From: Telluria beijingensis
Lineage (GTDB): Bacteria; Pseudomonadota; Gammaproteobacteria; Burkholderiales; Burkholderiaceae_D
Length of the DNA stretch: 64,000 bases
Reading direction: 5' to 3'
Assembly (NCBI RefSeq): GCF_030770395.1
Contig: NZ_CP132480.1
Coordinates: forward strand, 1,976,713 to 2,040,712
The position numbers and the translations under genes were made by a program. Below, in pieces: positions 32,843 to 41,438 of the stretch (its first letter is position 1; every line of letters begins with the position of its first letter). Under the pieces are notes generated by a model. It was not told the DNA's origin and searched no databases. It saw only the letters and a program-made list of their open reading frames with translations.

Positions 32843-34634
32843 AGCAACGCCCGACAAGTCGCTGGAGCGCGGCATGCTCCGCGACCAGGCCAGGCTGGCC
32901 ACGCGCCTGCTGCGCCGCGCCGCCGCGCCCGAGAAGCGCCAGCTGGCCATCGCCACCCTGTGGCTGGTCCTGGCCGCCGCCTTCGAAGTCCTGGGCCCGC
33001 TGCTGGGCAAGGCCCTGATCGACGACCACCTGCTGCCGCGCGAGCTCGACTGGCCGCGGATGGCGCTGCTGCTGGGCGGCCTGGTGGTCACCGGCTGGAT
33101 CGCGAGCTGGGTGCGCTACCTGCAGCTGATCCGCCTGTCGGGCCTGGCGATGCGCTCGGTGCAGCGCCTGCGCGAATGGGTGTACGGTCACGTGCTGCGC
33201 CTGCCGATGGCCTTTTTCGATCGCGCCATCACCGGCCAGCTGGTCAGCCGCGTGACCAACGACACCGAGGCGGTCAAGACCCTGTACATCCAGGTCCTGT
33301 ACGTCATGCTCGACAACTCGATCGTCCTGGTCGGCACCATGATCGCGATGGCCTGGCTCGACTGGCGCCTGATGCTGATCGTGCTGACCCTGGTGCCGGC
33401 CGTGGTGGGCATCGTCTGGCTCTACCAGCGCCTGTCGGCGCCGGCCGTGACCCGCGCACGCGCGCTGCGCAGCGACATCAACGCGCAAATGGCCGAATCG
33501 ATCGGCGGCATGAGCGTCCTGCAGGCCAATAATGCCGAGGTGCGCTTCGGCGAACGCTTCCTGGGCACCAACCGCAACCACTACACGGCGCGCGTGGCCG
33601 AGCTGCGCGCCAACGCTTTCCTGCTGCGGCCCGCGCTCGACCTGCTCAACGTGGCGCTGCTGGCGCTGGTGATCTTCGCCTTCGGCCAGCGCCAGGTCGG
33701 CGCGGTCGAGGTGGGCGTGCTGTACGCTTTCGTCAGCTATATCGCACGCGTGGTCGAGCCCCTCATCCAGATCACGATGCAGTTCAGCGGCCTGCAGCAG
33801 GCGGTGGTCGCGGCGGCGCGCGTGAACACCCTGCTCGACGAAGCGGGCGCGCCGGAGCACGCCAGCGGCCGCGCCCAGGACGAAGCGGCCTTCTCGCCGG
33901 ACGCGCCGGCGGTACGGGTACGCAATGTGCAATTCGCCTACGTGGCCGGCCAGCCGGTGCTGCACGACCTGTCGCTCGACGTGCCGCAAGGCGCCTTCTT
34001 CGGCATCGTCGGCCATACCGGCAGCGGCAAGTCGACCCTGCTGTCGCTGCTGCTGCGCTACTACGTGGCCGACCAGGGCAGCATCGAGATCGGCGGCCTG
34101 CCGCTGGCCGGCATCGGCAACGAACGCTTCCGCAACGAGGTCGGCCTGGTGCCGCAGGATCCGTTCATCCTGGCCGCCAGCGCGCGCGAAAACATCGACA
34201 TGGGCCGCGGCCTGCCGCTGGCGCGCCTGCAGGAGGCGGCGCGCGCGGCGCATGCGCACGACTTCATCGCCGCACTCGAAGACGGCTACGAAACCCAGTT
34301 GGGCGAAGGCGGCTCGCGCCTGTCGTCGGGCCAGAAGCAGCTGATCGCGATCGCGCGCGCGCTGGCGGGCGAACCGCGCATCCTGCTGCTGGACGAAGCG
34401 ACTTCGCGCATCGACAGCGCTACCGAGCAGATCGTGCAGGAAGCGCTGGAAGAATTGCGCGGCAAGGTGACCATCATTGCCATTGCGCACCGCCTGTCGA
34501 CCATCCGCGAAGCCGACCGCATCATCGTGCTCAACCACGGCCGCATCACCGAGGCCGGACCGCACGAGGAACTGATGCGGATCGAGGGCGGTTTGTACCA
34601 GCGCCTGTACCTGCTGCAGCAGATCGCGGTTTAA
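32832..34634 (+). CDS. mdlB: ABC exporter half-transporter, MdlB-like
   Basis: 600 residues with a six-helix membrane domain (about 40-340) and ATPase domain (about 365-595): Walker A GHTGSGKST, Q-loop VPQDPF, signature LSSGQKQ, and Walker B ILLLDEATSRID with the catalytic Glu intact. The altered signature (SSGQ) and intact Walker B complement the partner's defects, as expected of one heterodimer with one working ATP site. Start at ATG 32832: GGAGG is ten bases upstream, inside the previous gene, and the overlap indicates coupled translation. Its stop overlaps the converging DUF2243 gene by four bases. Confidence 0.9.
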   Translation: MQSEATPDKSLERGMLRDQARLATRLLRRAAAPEKRQLAIATLWLVLAAAFEVLGPLLGKALIDDHLLPRELDWPRMALLLGGLVVTGWIASWVRYLQLIRLSGLAMRSVQRLREWVYGHVLRLPMAFFDRAITGQLVSRVTNDTEAVKTLYIQVLYVMLDNSIVLVGTMIAMAWLDWRLMLIVLTLVPAVVGIVWLYQRLSAPAVTRARALRSDINAQMAESIGGMSVLQANNAEVRFGERFLGTNRNHYTARVAELRANAFLLRPALDLLNVALLALVIFAFGQRQVGAVEVGVLYAFVSYIARVVEPLIQITMQFSGLQQAVVAAARVNTLLDEAGAPEHASGRAQDEAAFSPDAPAVRVRNVQFAYVAGQPVLHDLSLDVPQGAFFGIVGHTGSGKSTLLSLLLRYYVADQGSIEIGGLPLAGIGNERFRNEVGLVPQDPFILAASARENIDMGRGLPLARLQEAARAAHAHDFIAALEDGYETQLGEGGSRLSSGQKQLIAIARALAGEPRILLLDEATSRIDSATEQIVQEALEELRGKVTIIAIAHRLSTIREADRIIVLNHGRITEAGPHEELMRIEGGLYQRLYLLQQIAV

Positions 34635-35395
34635 ATCCGGCTCCAGTTGAAGCACCCGGCCAGCGCGCCGCTGCCGCTCACCAGCAGCGCGCCGTGCCGG
34701 TACAGGTCCCAGCGGCGCGCCTGCGGCACCGCCACCACGACCACGCCCATGGCGCGGTCGCTCCAGACCAGCCGGCCGTCGACGGCGTCGAGCGCCGAGA
34801 ACACCTCGCGCGGGCCGGCGTCGGGACGAAACACGACGGTGGCCAGGTCTTGCCCCGGCGGCGGCACCAGCGCCCAGGCGCCGGCGCCGGCCGTGCCGGC
34901 GGCCAGCAGCACCAGCGCCGCGGTCGAACCGCGCATGCCGGTGGAACCGCCTCCGCCACGGCGGCGCAGCCAGCGCCAGCCGAGCACCAGCGGCGCGATG
35001 CCGAATGCGGCCAGCCACAGCAGATCCCACAGCAGCGGGTTCGGGCTGTCGATGCGGATGCGATGGATGCCGAGCAGCCAGTGCGACAGCAGCGCGTCGA
35101 TGGCGTGCCAGGCGCCAAAACCCACCAGCATCGCGCCCGCCAGCGGCCGCCCCCAGTCGACCCCACCGCGCCGCTGCGCGCGCCACAGGCCGAACAGGCC
35201 GGCCAGCGAGACCACATACATCAGCAGGTGGAAGTAGCCGTCCCACAGCACCTGCAGGCGCAGGTCGTCGATGCCGGGGACCAGGCTCAGCAGATGGTGC
35301 CATTGCAGGATCTGGTGCAGCAGGATGCCATCGAAAAAGCCGCCCAGCGCAAAGCCGAGCGTCGCGCCCCAGCGGGCCCATGGCGATGTCCACAT
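34631..35395 (-). CDS. DUF2243 integral membrane protein
   Basis: 254 residues. The N-terminal half has the DUF2243 signature GFALGGFFDGILLHQILQWHH with conserved His/Asp, a second FHLLMYVVSLAGLFGLW helix and AWHAIDALLSHWLLGIHRIR. About five transmembrane helices lie before a polar C-terminal ~75 residues (REVFSALDAVDGRLVW and following), which probably sit outside. The conserved intramembrane His/Asp suggest metal binding, but no function is established. GAGGAGCGC precedes ATG 35395. Convergent with the ABC exporter. Confidence 0.8.
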   Translation of the reverse strand: MWTSPWARWGATLGFALGGFFDGILLHQILQWHHLLSLVPGIDDLRLQVLWDGYFHLLMYVVSLAGLFGLWRAQRRGGVDWGRPLAGAMLVGFGAWHAIDALLSHWLLGIHRIRIDSPNPLLWDLLWLAAFGIAPLVLGWRWLRRRGGGGSTGMRGSTAALVLLAAGTAGAGAWALVPPPGQDLATVVFRPDAGPREVFSALDAVDGRLVWSDRAMGVVVVAVPQARRWDLYRHGALLVSGSGALAGCFNWSRI

Positions 35396-35614
35396 GAAGC
35401 GCTCCTCGTCGATGTCGTGGAACGAGTATAGAAGGCGCAGACGATCCGGCTCGCACCGTTCAGGCAAAAATAATGTGTGATTTATCGCCTGACAGTAGAT
35501 GACTTGCATCGACAATTTGTTTCAACCCTCATGCGTCGGGAATTGGCTTTCCGGCCTGGATTGGCGGGCTTTATGGGGTATTTCCCCCGGCCCGGTCCAG
35601 GGCTGCCGAGGCTG

Positions 35615-35630
35615 TGTCATTTTTGTGACA
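35615..35630. promoter_or_regulatory. Palindrome upstream of diguanylate cyclase gene
   Basis: TGTCA-N6-TGACA, 39 bases before TATAAT (35669-35674), a good -10 for the cyclase gene, though no clear -35 is seen. Its spacing is CRP-like but its half-site is not. The gene-free stretch 35396-35721 otherwise shows nothing I can name. Confidence 0.4.
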
Positions 35631-35721
35631 TTTAAAGAGAAAGTGGAATTTCTGCTTTGCAAGAGCCATATAATGGCCCAAACAACTTCCGCCGGACCGA
35701 CCCGGCGCGACGAGATACGGC

Positions 35722-37773
35722 ATGTTGGCTGTCCTGCAATGCGCATTGGCGCGCTCTCGCTCCCACGCACTGGCGCTGGCCCTGTGCGCGGCATCGGCGT
35801 GGGCGTTCGCCGATGACGTCCTCCCCCTGGACCAGCGCATCGCCGAGATTCGCGAGCTGAACCGCTTCGTGCCCGAGCGCGCCCTGCCCCAGCTGGAAGC
35901 GCTCGAGACCCAGGCCCGCAACGCGCCGCTGGCGCAGCGCATCGAGTTCCTGAACCAGATGGCCATGGCGCGCCACGGCCTCGGCCACCATGCCCAGTCG
36001 TTCGCCCTGTCCAACGAGTTGATCGCCATCGGACGCGAACACGATCATGCCGGCGCCCTGGCCAAGGGCTTGCTGATGCAGGGTTACTCCGCCTTCGCCC
36101 AGCACCGCCAGGGAGAAGCGCACCGCCTGGTCTGGGAAGCGGAAAAACTGGCCAACACCACCGACGACATCGACCTGCGCGTGCGCGCGGCGATCTCGTC
36201 GGGCGAATCGTATGCCGAGGATGGCAACCTGCCGCGCGCCCTGGAGCGCTTGCAGTCAGCGGCGGCGCTGGCCCGCAAGCAGGGCGAGCCGGTCCATGTC
36301 GTGATGGCGCTCAATTCGCTGGTGCGCCTGTACGCCAAGATGCGCGAGCCCGAAAAAGGCTTCGGCCTGATCGACGAAGCGCTGGCCGCCGCCGAAAAGG
36401 CGAACTCGCCCGGTCGCATGGCGACCATCAAGAACGCCGAATACGGACTGGCGATCGATACCGGCCAGCGCGAACGGGCGCTGCGCGCGCTGCAGGAGGG
36501 CCTCGCCCTGGAGCGCTCGATCGGCGCCAACAAGCGGGTGGTCGTCTCCCTGATCAACCTGTCGGACTTCTATCTCAAGACCGGCGACTTCAGGCACGCG
36601 GCCTCGTACGCCGAGCAGGCGGTGGCGGCCTCGCGCCCATTGAATGACCGCGCACTGGACGCCACCGCCCACCTGAACCTGGGGCAGGCCTACCTGGGCA
36701 TCGGCAACGTGGCCGAGGGCAAGCGCCATATCGAGATCGGCGTGGACGGCTATGAGGAAATCGGCGACAAGCCGGAACTGCAGACCGCGCTGGTCGAATA
36801 CGGCAGTGCGCTGGAACGCGCCGGCGACCTGCCCGGCGCGCTGCAAGCCTATCACCGCGAGCGCAAGATCTCGAACGAGCTGTTCGAGCGGCGCCGCCAG
36901 CAGGCCATGCTCGACCTGCAGGAAAAATACGATACCGACAAGAAGCAGCGCCAGATCGAGCTGCTGCGCAGCGAAAACCTGATCAAGTCGACCGAGATCG
37001 ACAACCGCCGCCTGCAGCAGCGCGTGTGGTGGCTGCTGGTGGCGGTGTTCGCGCTGGCGGCGACCGTGGTCGGCCTGCTGTACCGCAAGGTACGCCACGC
37101 CAACGCCCAGCTGCACGAAAAGAACCGCGAACTGAAGCAGCAGAGCGTGCGCGATCCGCTGACGGGACTGTACAACCGCCGTCACTTCCTGGAGTACATG
37201 CGCGCCTTGCCGGCCGCGGGACAGCCGGCCGGTGCGTTGTTCCTGCTCGACGTCGACCATTTCAAGAACATCAACGACACCTATGGCCACGCGGCCGGCG
37301 ACGCGGTGCTGACCACGATCGCGGCGCGCCTGTGCGAGATCCTGCGTGAGACCGACATGATCGTGCGCTGGGGCGGAGAAGAATTCCTGGCCTACCTGCC
37401 CACTGCGCCGGCTGGCAAGGCGGGACTGGACGAGGTGGCCGAGCGCATCCTGGCCGGCATCGGCGCGACCGTCGTCGAGCATGGCGGCGCGGCCCTGAGC
37501 GTGAACGTGTCGATCGGCTACGCGCCGTTCCCGCTGGCGGTCGGCCAGCAGCAGCTGGCGTGGGAACGGGTGGTCAACCTGGTGGACATGGCGCTGTACC
37601 TGGCCAAGTCGCACGGCCGCAACCGCGCGTATGGCGTGCGCGGCTTCGCCGACGACCGGCTGGCCAGCATCGATGCGATCGAGCAGAACCTGGAACATGC
37701 CTGGCGCGCGGGGCAGGTCGACCTGTCGACCGTGATGGGGGAGCGGGAGCCGTTGAGAGCGGTGAACGGTTGA
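35722..37773 (+). CDS. TPR sensor diguanylate cyclase
   Basis: 683 residues. Signal-like N-terminus (AASAWAFAD), then a tetratricopeptide helical array (about 40-400; repeated YxxxGxxxxAxxxxxxA pattern), a coiled coil, one transmembrane helix (WWLLVAVFALAATVVGLLY, about 435-453) and a cytoplasmic GGDEF domain. The active site reads GGEEF and the product-inhibition I-site RETD lies five residues before it, so an active, feedback-inhibited cyclase is predicted. The periplasmic TPR part presumably senses a protein or peptide. Monocistronic, with a -10 TATAAT 48 bases upstream. Confidence 0.92.
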   Translation: MLAVLQCALARSRSHALALALCAASAWAFADDVLPLDQRIAEIRELNRFVPERALPQLEALETQARNAPLAQRIEFLNQMAMARHGLGHHAQSFALSNELIAIGREHDHAGALAKGLLMQGYSAFAQHRQGEAHRLVWEAEKLANTTDDIDLRVRAAISSGESYAEDGNLPRALERLQSAAALARKQGEPVHVVMALNSLVRLYAKMREPEKGFGLIDEALAAAEKANSPGRMATIKNAEYGLAIDTGQRERALRALQEGLALERSIGANKRVVVSLINLSDFYLKTGDFRHAASYAEQAVAASRPLNDRALDATAHLNLGQAYLGIGNVAEGKRHIEIGVDGYEEIGDKPELQTALVEYGSALERAGDLPGALQAYHRERKISNELFERRRQQAMLDLQEKYDTDKKQRQIELLRSENLIKSTEIDNRRLQQRVWWLLVAVFALAATVVGLLYRKVRHANAQLHEKNRELKQQSVRDPLTGLYNRRHFLEYMRALPAAGQPAGALFLLDVDHFKNINDTYGHAAGDAVLTTIAARLCEILRETDMIVRWGGEEFLAYLPTAPAGKAGLDEVAERILAGIGATVVEHGGAALSVNVSIGYAPFPLAVGQQQLAWERVVNLVDMALYLAKSHGRNRAYGVRGFADDRLASIDAIEQNLEHAWRAGQVDLSTVMGEREPLRAVNG

Positions 37774-37829
37774 ATGACAAAAACGCCAGCCGCAGGATGC
37801 GGGCGTGCTGGCGGTCGCGCAGCAGTTCT

Positions 37830-38056
37830 TGCTTCTTGCCGTAGCGCTCGTATTCGCCAACCAGCGACACGTCCTCGGTCAGCGCATATTGCAGGCCGAC
37901 TGCGCCGTACAGGCCAGTGTCGCGCTCGCTCCAGCGCGCATCCATGAAACTGCCCTTGCGTTCGTTATGGGACACGCCCAGCTTGCCGTAGACCGACAGG
38001 GGGCCGTTCAGCGGCAAGGTGTACTTGCCCGCGACGTAGGTGCTGTTGCCGGTCAA
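37830..38056 (-). pseudogene. Remnant of an OmpA-like outer-membrane beta-barrel gene
   Basis: The minus strand encodes about 75 residues of beta-barrel sequence: GKYTLPLNGPLSVYGKLGVS, then GLYGAVGLQYALTEDVSLVGEYERYGKKQ. This alternating pattern and the EYERYG strand are typical of the last half of OmpA-type eight-strand barrels. There is no signal peptide and no final aromatic strand. The 5' side is cut exactly at the DUF6130 stop codon and the 3' side loses similarity near 37830, before the converging cyclase gene. Best explained as a deletion remnant. Confidence 0.65.
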
Positions 38057-38499
38057 TGCCCGTGCTGCCCGCCCGCCACCGCCGGCACGACGAATTCCAC
38101 GGTCTTGCTGGCGATGACCTTGTGCGTGGGATCGGCCAGTTCGAGCAGCACCTTGTGCGGCCTGGGCGCCAGGCCGACCAGGATGATCGGCTCATTGCTG
38201 GCGTCGGCCCAGTGCCACGGCGCGCCGTCCACCGTCACATGCAGGTGGCCGATGCGCGGCGAGACATCGAGCGCACCCTTGCCATACACCGGCACGATGC
38301 GGATATTCTCGGTGCGGTAGCCGATGAAGACCTGGCCTTTCGCCAGCGGGCCTGGCAGCGGCTGGTCGACGGTCAAGCTGGGCGCCGCCTCGTTCTCGAT
38401 CGCCACCACGGCGATCGGGCGGGCGCCGCCGGTGTCGGCCTGAGCGAACACCGGCAGCGACAGGGTGGCGGCAAGGATCAGGATGGATAATGGTCGCAT
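38053..38499 (-). CDS. DUF6130-like exported protein
   Basis: 148 residues with a signal peptide (LSLPVFAQA, about 1-21) and a single beta-rich domain with LHVTVDGAPWHWADASNEPIIL and LAPRPHKVLLELADPTHKVI, ending in a His-containing tail (GGQHGH). The pattern resembles periplasmic Ig-like/cupredoxin-adjacent domains found beside stress genes; the DUF name is from memory and no function is established. The ribosome site (AGGAG) overlaps the stop codon of the Ohr gene, so it is the last intact gene of the CcdA cassette. Confidence 0.75.
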   Translation of the reverse strand: MRPLSILILAATLSLPVFAQADTGGARPIAVVAIENEAAPSLTVDQPLPGPLAKGQVFIGYRTENIRIVPVYGKGALDVSPRIGHLHVTVDGAPWHWADASNEPIILVGLAPRPHKVLLELADPTHKVIASKTVEFVVPAVAGGQHGH

Positions 38500-38508
38500 G
38501 ACAGTCTC

Positions 38509-38928
38509 CTAGACGAGGTTGATCTCGACGCCGATATTGCCGCGCGTCGCCTTCGAGTACGGGCAGGTCTGGTGCGCCGTGTCCACCAGCGTGCGCGCCG
38601 TCTCCCGGTCCAGCCCTGGCAGGTGCACATTCAGGCGCGCCTGCAGGAAGTAGGCGCCGTCCGCATGGCACAGGTCCACCTCGGCGTCGACCGCCAGGTC
38701 CGCCGGCAGCTTCACGCCCAGCTTGCCCGCTGCGAGCCCGATCGCGCCGATGAAGCAGGCCGACCAGCCGGCCGCGAACAGCTGCTCGGGATTGGTGCCC
38801 TCGCCTTTCGATCCGGGCGAAGACAGTTGCACGGCCAGGCGGCCGTCATGGCTGCGGGCCGCGCCATCGCGTCCGCCCGAAGTGGTGTGGGTCTTGCCGG
38901 TGTAAAGCACGTTTGCTTGGGTGTTCAT
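38509..38928 (-). CDS. ohr: Organic hydroperoxide resistance protein, Ohr/OsmC family
   Basis: 139 residues. The two redox cysteines are present: Cys58 in AAGWSACFIGAI and Cys122 in TCPYSKATRGNI. The N-terminal LYTGKTHTTSGGRDG and length are those of Ohr rather than the longer OsmC. Ohr reduces organic peroxides using lipoylated proteins or dithiols. It lies in a same-strand run with an alpha/beta hydrolase, a thioredoxin-like protein and CcdA, which together read as a thiol/peroxide stress cassette. No OhrR regulator is adjacent. Confidence 0.92.
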   Translation of the reverse strand: MNTQANVLYTGKTHTTSGGRDGAARSHDGRLAVQLSSPGSKGEGTNPEQLFAAGWSACFIGAIGLAAGKLGVKLPADLAVDAEVDLCHADGAYFLQARLNVHLPGLDRETARTLVDTAHQTCPYSKATRGNIGVEINLV

Positions 38929-38939
38929 GGTCGATCTCC

Positions 38940-39974
38940 TTAGAATTTTGCGACGTCGAGGATGGCCTGGGCGAATGCGCGTGGCGCTTCCTGCGGCAGG
39001 TTGTGGCCGATACCGCCCGCGAGGTGGCGGTGCTCGTACTTCTTCAGGAACTTCCTGGCGTAGTTCTTCGGGTCCGGGTGTGGCGCCCCGTTGGCCTCGC
39101 CTTCCATCGTGATGGTCGGCACGGCGACGTCGGGGAAGGTCGCCAGGCGCCGCTCGATGGATTCGTAGCGCGGCTCGCTCGGCGCCAGGCCCAGGCGCCA
39201 GCGGTAGTTGCTGATCGAGATGGCGACATGGTCCGGGTTGTCGAGCGACCTGGCCGAGCGCGCGAAGGTGGCGTCGTCGAACTTCCACTGCGGCGACGCC
39301 AGCTCCCAGATCAGGCGCGCGAAGGCGTGCGTGTTCTCGCGATACCCCAGTTCGCCGCGCGGGGTGGCAAAGTAATATTGGTACCACCATTGCAGCTCGG
39401 CCTTCGGCGCCAGCGGCTTGACGTTGCCTTCCTGGCTGCCGATCAGGTAGCCGCTGACCGAGACCAGCGCATGGAAGCGCTGCGGCCACAACGCGGCCAG
39501 GGTGGTCGCGATGCGCGCGCCCCAGTCGAAGCCGGCGACGATGGCGCGCTCGATCTTCAGCGCATCGAGGAAGGCCACGGCGTCGGCCGTGAAGCTGGCC
39601 TGCTGGCCGTTGCGCGGCGTGTCCGGCGACAGGAAGCGCGTGCTGCCGTAGCCGCGCAGGTGCGGCACGATCACGCGGTAGCCGGCGGACACCAGGATCG
39701 GCGTCACGTCGATGAAGGCGTGGATGTCGTAGGGCCAGCCGTGGAACAGCACGACCGGCATGCCGTCGCGCGGCCCGGCATCGACATAACCGACATCGAG
39801 CACGCCGGCATGGACCTGGCGGATGTCGGTGAAGGTGTTGCTGGCCGGTGAAATCGCGCCGTAGTCGCCGGCGCTGGCGGGTGCGGCCTGCACCGCTTCG
39901 ACCAGGCTGGCCTGGGTAGCGACGAGGCCCAGCGCCGCCGTGCCGAGGAAATTCCTGCGTGTCAGGTTGGTCAT
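38940..39974 (-). CDS. Tat-exported alpha/beta hydrolase, epoxide-hydrolase-like
   Basis: 344 residues. Twin-arginine signal (TRRNFLGTAALGL, 5-17) with cleavage near QAAPA. Core motifs: HGWPYD (79-84), nucleophile elbow GFDWGA with Asp150 instead of Ser, and GGIGHNLPQEAP with the catalytic His. An Asp nucleophile points to epoxide hydrolase or haloalkane-dehalogenase-type chemistry rather than an esterase. AGGAGAAC precedes ATG 39974. It sits between Ohr and a thioredoxin-like protein; the Tat route means it folds before export. Substrate unknown. Confidence 0.88.
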   Translation of the reverse strand: MTNLTRRNFLGTAALGLVATQASLVEAVQAAPASAGDYGAISPASNTFTDIRQVHAGVLDVGYVDAGPRDGMPVVLFHGWPYDIHAFIDVTPILVSAGYRVIVPHLRGYGSTRFLSPDTPRNGQQASFTADAVAFLDALKIERAIVAGFDWGARIATTLAALWPQRFHALVSVSGYLIGSQEGNVKPLAPKAELQWWYQYYFATPRGELGYRENTHAFARLIWELASPQWKFDDATFARSARSLDNPDHVAISISNYRWRLGLAPSEPRYESIERRLATFPDVAVPTITMEGEANGAPHPDPKNYARKFLKKYEHRHLAGGIGHNLPQEAPRAFAQAILDVAKF

Positions 39975-40008
39975 GATGTTCTCCTTCGTGGATTGAATCG
40001 ATGGTGGG

Positions 40009-40530
40009 TCAGGCCACTTCGCCCAGCAGCGCCTGGATCTTCGCTTCGGTTTCCTGGTAGGCGCTTTCACCGAAGTGCGTGTAGACGATGCGGCCGCGCC
40101 TGTCGATCAGGTAGACCGCCGGCCAATAGCGGTTCGAATACGCTTCCCAGGTGGCGTAGCGGTTGTCCTGGGCCACCGGGTACGGGATGCCGAAGCGCTT
40201 GATCGCACCCTGCACGTTCGCGGTCGAGCGCTCGAACGGGTACTCGGGGGTATGCACGCCGACCACGACCAGGCCCTGGTCCTTGTACTTCTCGTGCCAG
40301 CGCTTCACGTGCGGCAAGGTGCGGATGCAGTTGATGCAGGTGTAGGTCCAGAAATCGACCAGCACGACCTTGCCGCGCAGGCCCTGCATGGACAGCGGCC
40401 GGGAATTGAGCCACTTGTCGATGCCGGTGAATTCGGGGGCGGTATCGACCCTGGCGAACGGCGCGCCGTGGGCCGTGGCGGCGTTGAAGAAGGTGGCGCC
40501 GGCGAGCAGCGTGACGAACAGGTTTTTCAT
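40009..40530 (-). CDS. Periplasmic thioredoxin-like protein (TlpA/DipZ-type)
   Basis: 173 residues: signal peptide to about residue 22, then a redoxin fold with the active site WTYTCINCIR (Cys65, Cys68), VVVGVHTPEYPFE, a cis-Pro strand WPAVYLIDRRGRI and a C-terminal helix. This Cys-x-x-Cys context matches the thioredoxin part of DipZ-like proteins. It probably receives electrons from the CcdA protein encoded just upstream (12-base gap). Likely keeps periplasmic thiols reduced. Confidence 0.9.
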   Translation of the reverse strand: MKNLFVTLLAGATFFNAATAHGAPFARVDTAPEFTGIDKWLNSRPLSMQGLRGKVVLVDFWTYTCINCIRTLPHVKRWHEKYKDQGLVVVGVHTPEYPFERSTANVQGAIKRFGIPYPVAQDNRYATWEAYSNRYWPAVYLIDRRGRIVYTHFGESAYQETEAKIQALLGEVA

Positions 40531-40541
40531 GGTGGGTCCTT

Positions 40542-41249
40542 TCACAGCGAGATGAAGTTGGCGAGGTGGGCGTACAGCAGGACGTCGTACTGGAAATAAA
40601 TGGCGGCGGCGGTGGCCAGGATCAGCGCGCCGAACACCTGTTGCAGGCGGTCGGCATGGCGGGCCACGGCGCGGATCCGGGTGCGCACGAACTGGCCGCC
40701 GTAGGCGATGACCAGCATCGGAATGCCGGCGCCGACGGCGTACAGCAGCAGCAGGCCGGCCGAGCGGCCCAGGTCCCGGGCCTGGGCCACCAGCACCAGG
40801 ATCGAGGCCAGCACCGGCCCGGCGCAGGGCGTCCACACCGCGCCGAGCGACATGCCCAGCAACAGACCGCCGAGATTGCCGGCGCGTTCGCTGCCGCTGG
40901 CGGGCAGCGTGCTGCTCACCAGGCTGCCCAGGCGGTTCATGAGCCAGGCATACGGCGCCTTCCACAGCATCGCCAGGCCCAGCACGGCCAGGATCGCCAG
41001 GCCCGCATGGCGCAGGGTTTCATGGGCCAGCACCACGTGCTGCGAGGCGCTGGCCAGCAGCATGCCGAGCGCGGCGAAGGCGATGACGAAGCCGGCCACG
41101 ATGAACAGCGGACGGGTGTTGCGCCGGCCTTCGGCCTGGTCGTTCAGGGTGCCGCCCAGGACGATGGGCAGGATGGGGAGCACGCAGGGCGAGGCGATGG
41201 TCAGCACGCCGCCGAGCAGGGCAAGTGGTGCGTCGATGGGGTTGGGCAT
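40542..41249 (-). CDS. CcdA-type thiol-disulfide membrane transporter
   Basis: 235 residues with six to seven hydrophobic helices. The two membrane cysteines lie in IASPCVLPILPIVLGG (N-terminal) and AVWTPCAGPVLASI (middle), the hallmark of CcdA, which passes reducing equivalents from cytoplasmic thioredoxin to periplasmic partners. AGGAGG is directly upstream of the start. First gene of the cassette CcdA - thioredoxin - hydrolase - Ohr - DUF6130, and divergent from a two-component system. Confidence 0.92.
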   Translation of the reverse strand: MPNPIDAPLALLGGVLTIASPCVLPILPIVLGGTLNDQAEGRRNTRPLFIVAGFVIAFAALGMLLASASQHVVLAHETLRHAGLAILAVLGLAMLWKAPYAWLMNRLGSLVSSTLPASGSERAGNLGGLLLGMSLGAVWTPCAGPVLASILVLVAQARDLGRSAGLLLLYAVGAGIPMLVIAYGGQFVRTRIRAVARHADRLQQVFGALILATAAAIYFQYDVLLYAHLANFISL

Positions 41250-41330
41250 GGCACGGTCCTCCTGTTGGAATGACCGTATTGGACCGCCGTGGCGTATCCG
41301 GGATGTGTCGCGGATGGGCGTTTTTGCAAT

Positions 41331-41363
41331 CCAATGTACCCGCCCGGGGGCCAGATACATTGG
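41331..41363. promoter_or_regulatory. Inverted repeat between ccdA cassette and two-component genes
   Basis: CCAATGTA (41331-41338) and TACATTGG (41356-41363) are perfect inverted arms with a 17-base spacer in the 189-base divergent region. The place and symmetry suit a binding site for the adjacent OmpR-type regulator acting on both directions. Confidence 0.45.
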
Positions 41364-41438
41364 CATACAAAAGTGCGCTACCTTTACGCTATAAAGACAG
41401 CATTGCCACCCTCGACCGACCCTTACCGCGTGCCGACC

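Noticed and set aside
32673..35456. 927-residue minus-strand open frame
   Set aside because: Mirror of the ABC exporter gene; no motif, and it conflicts with clear Walker motifs on the plus strand.
35615..35630. CRP/FNR box
   Set aside because: Spacing is right but the half-site TGTCA differs from TGTGA and TTGAT; left as an unassigned palindrome.
35644..35662. Sigma-54 promoter upstream of the cyclase gene
   Set aside because: TGG and GC elements are 12 instead of 10 bases apart.
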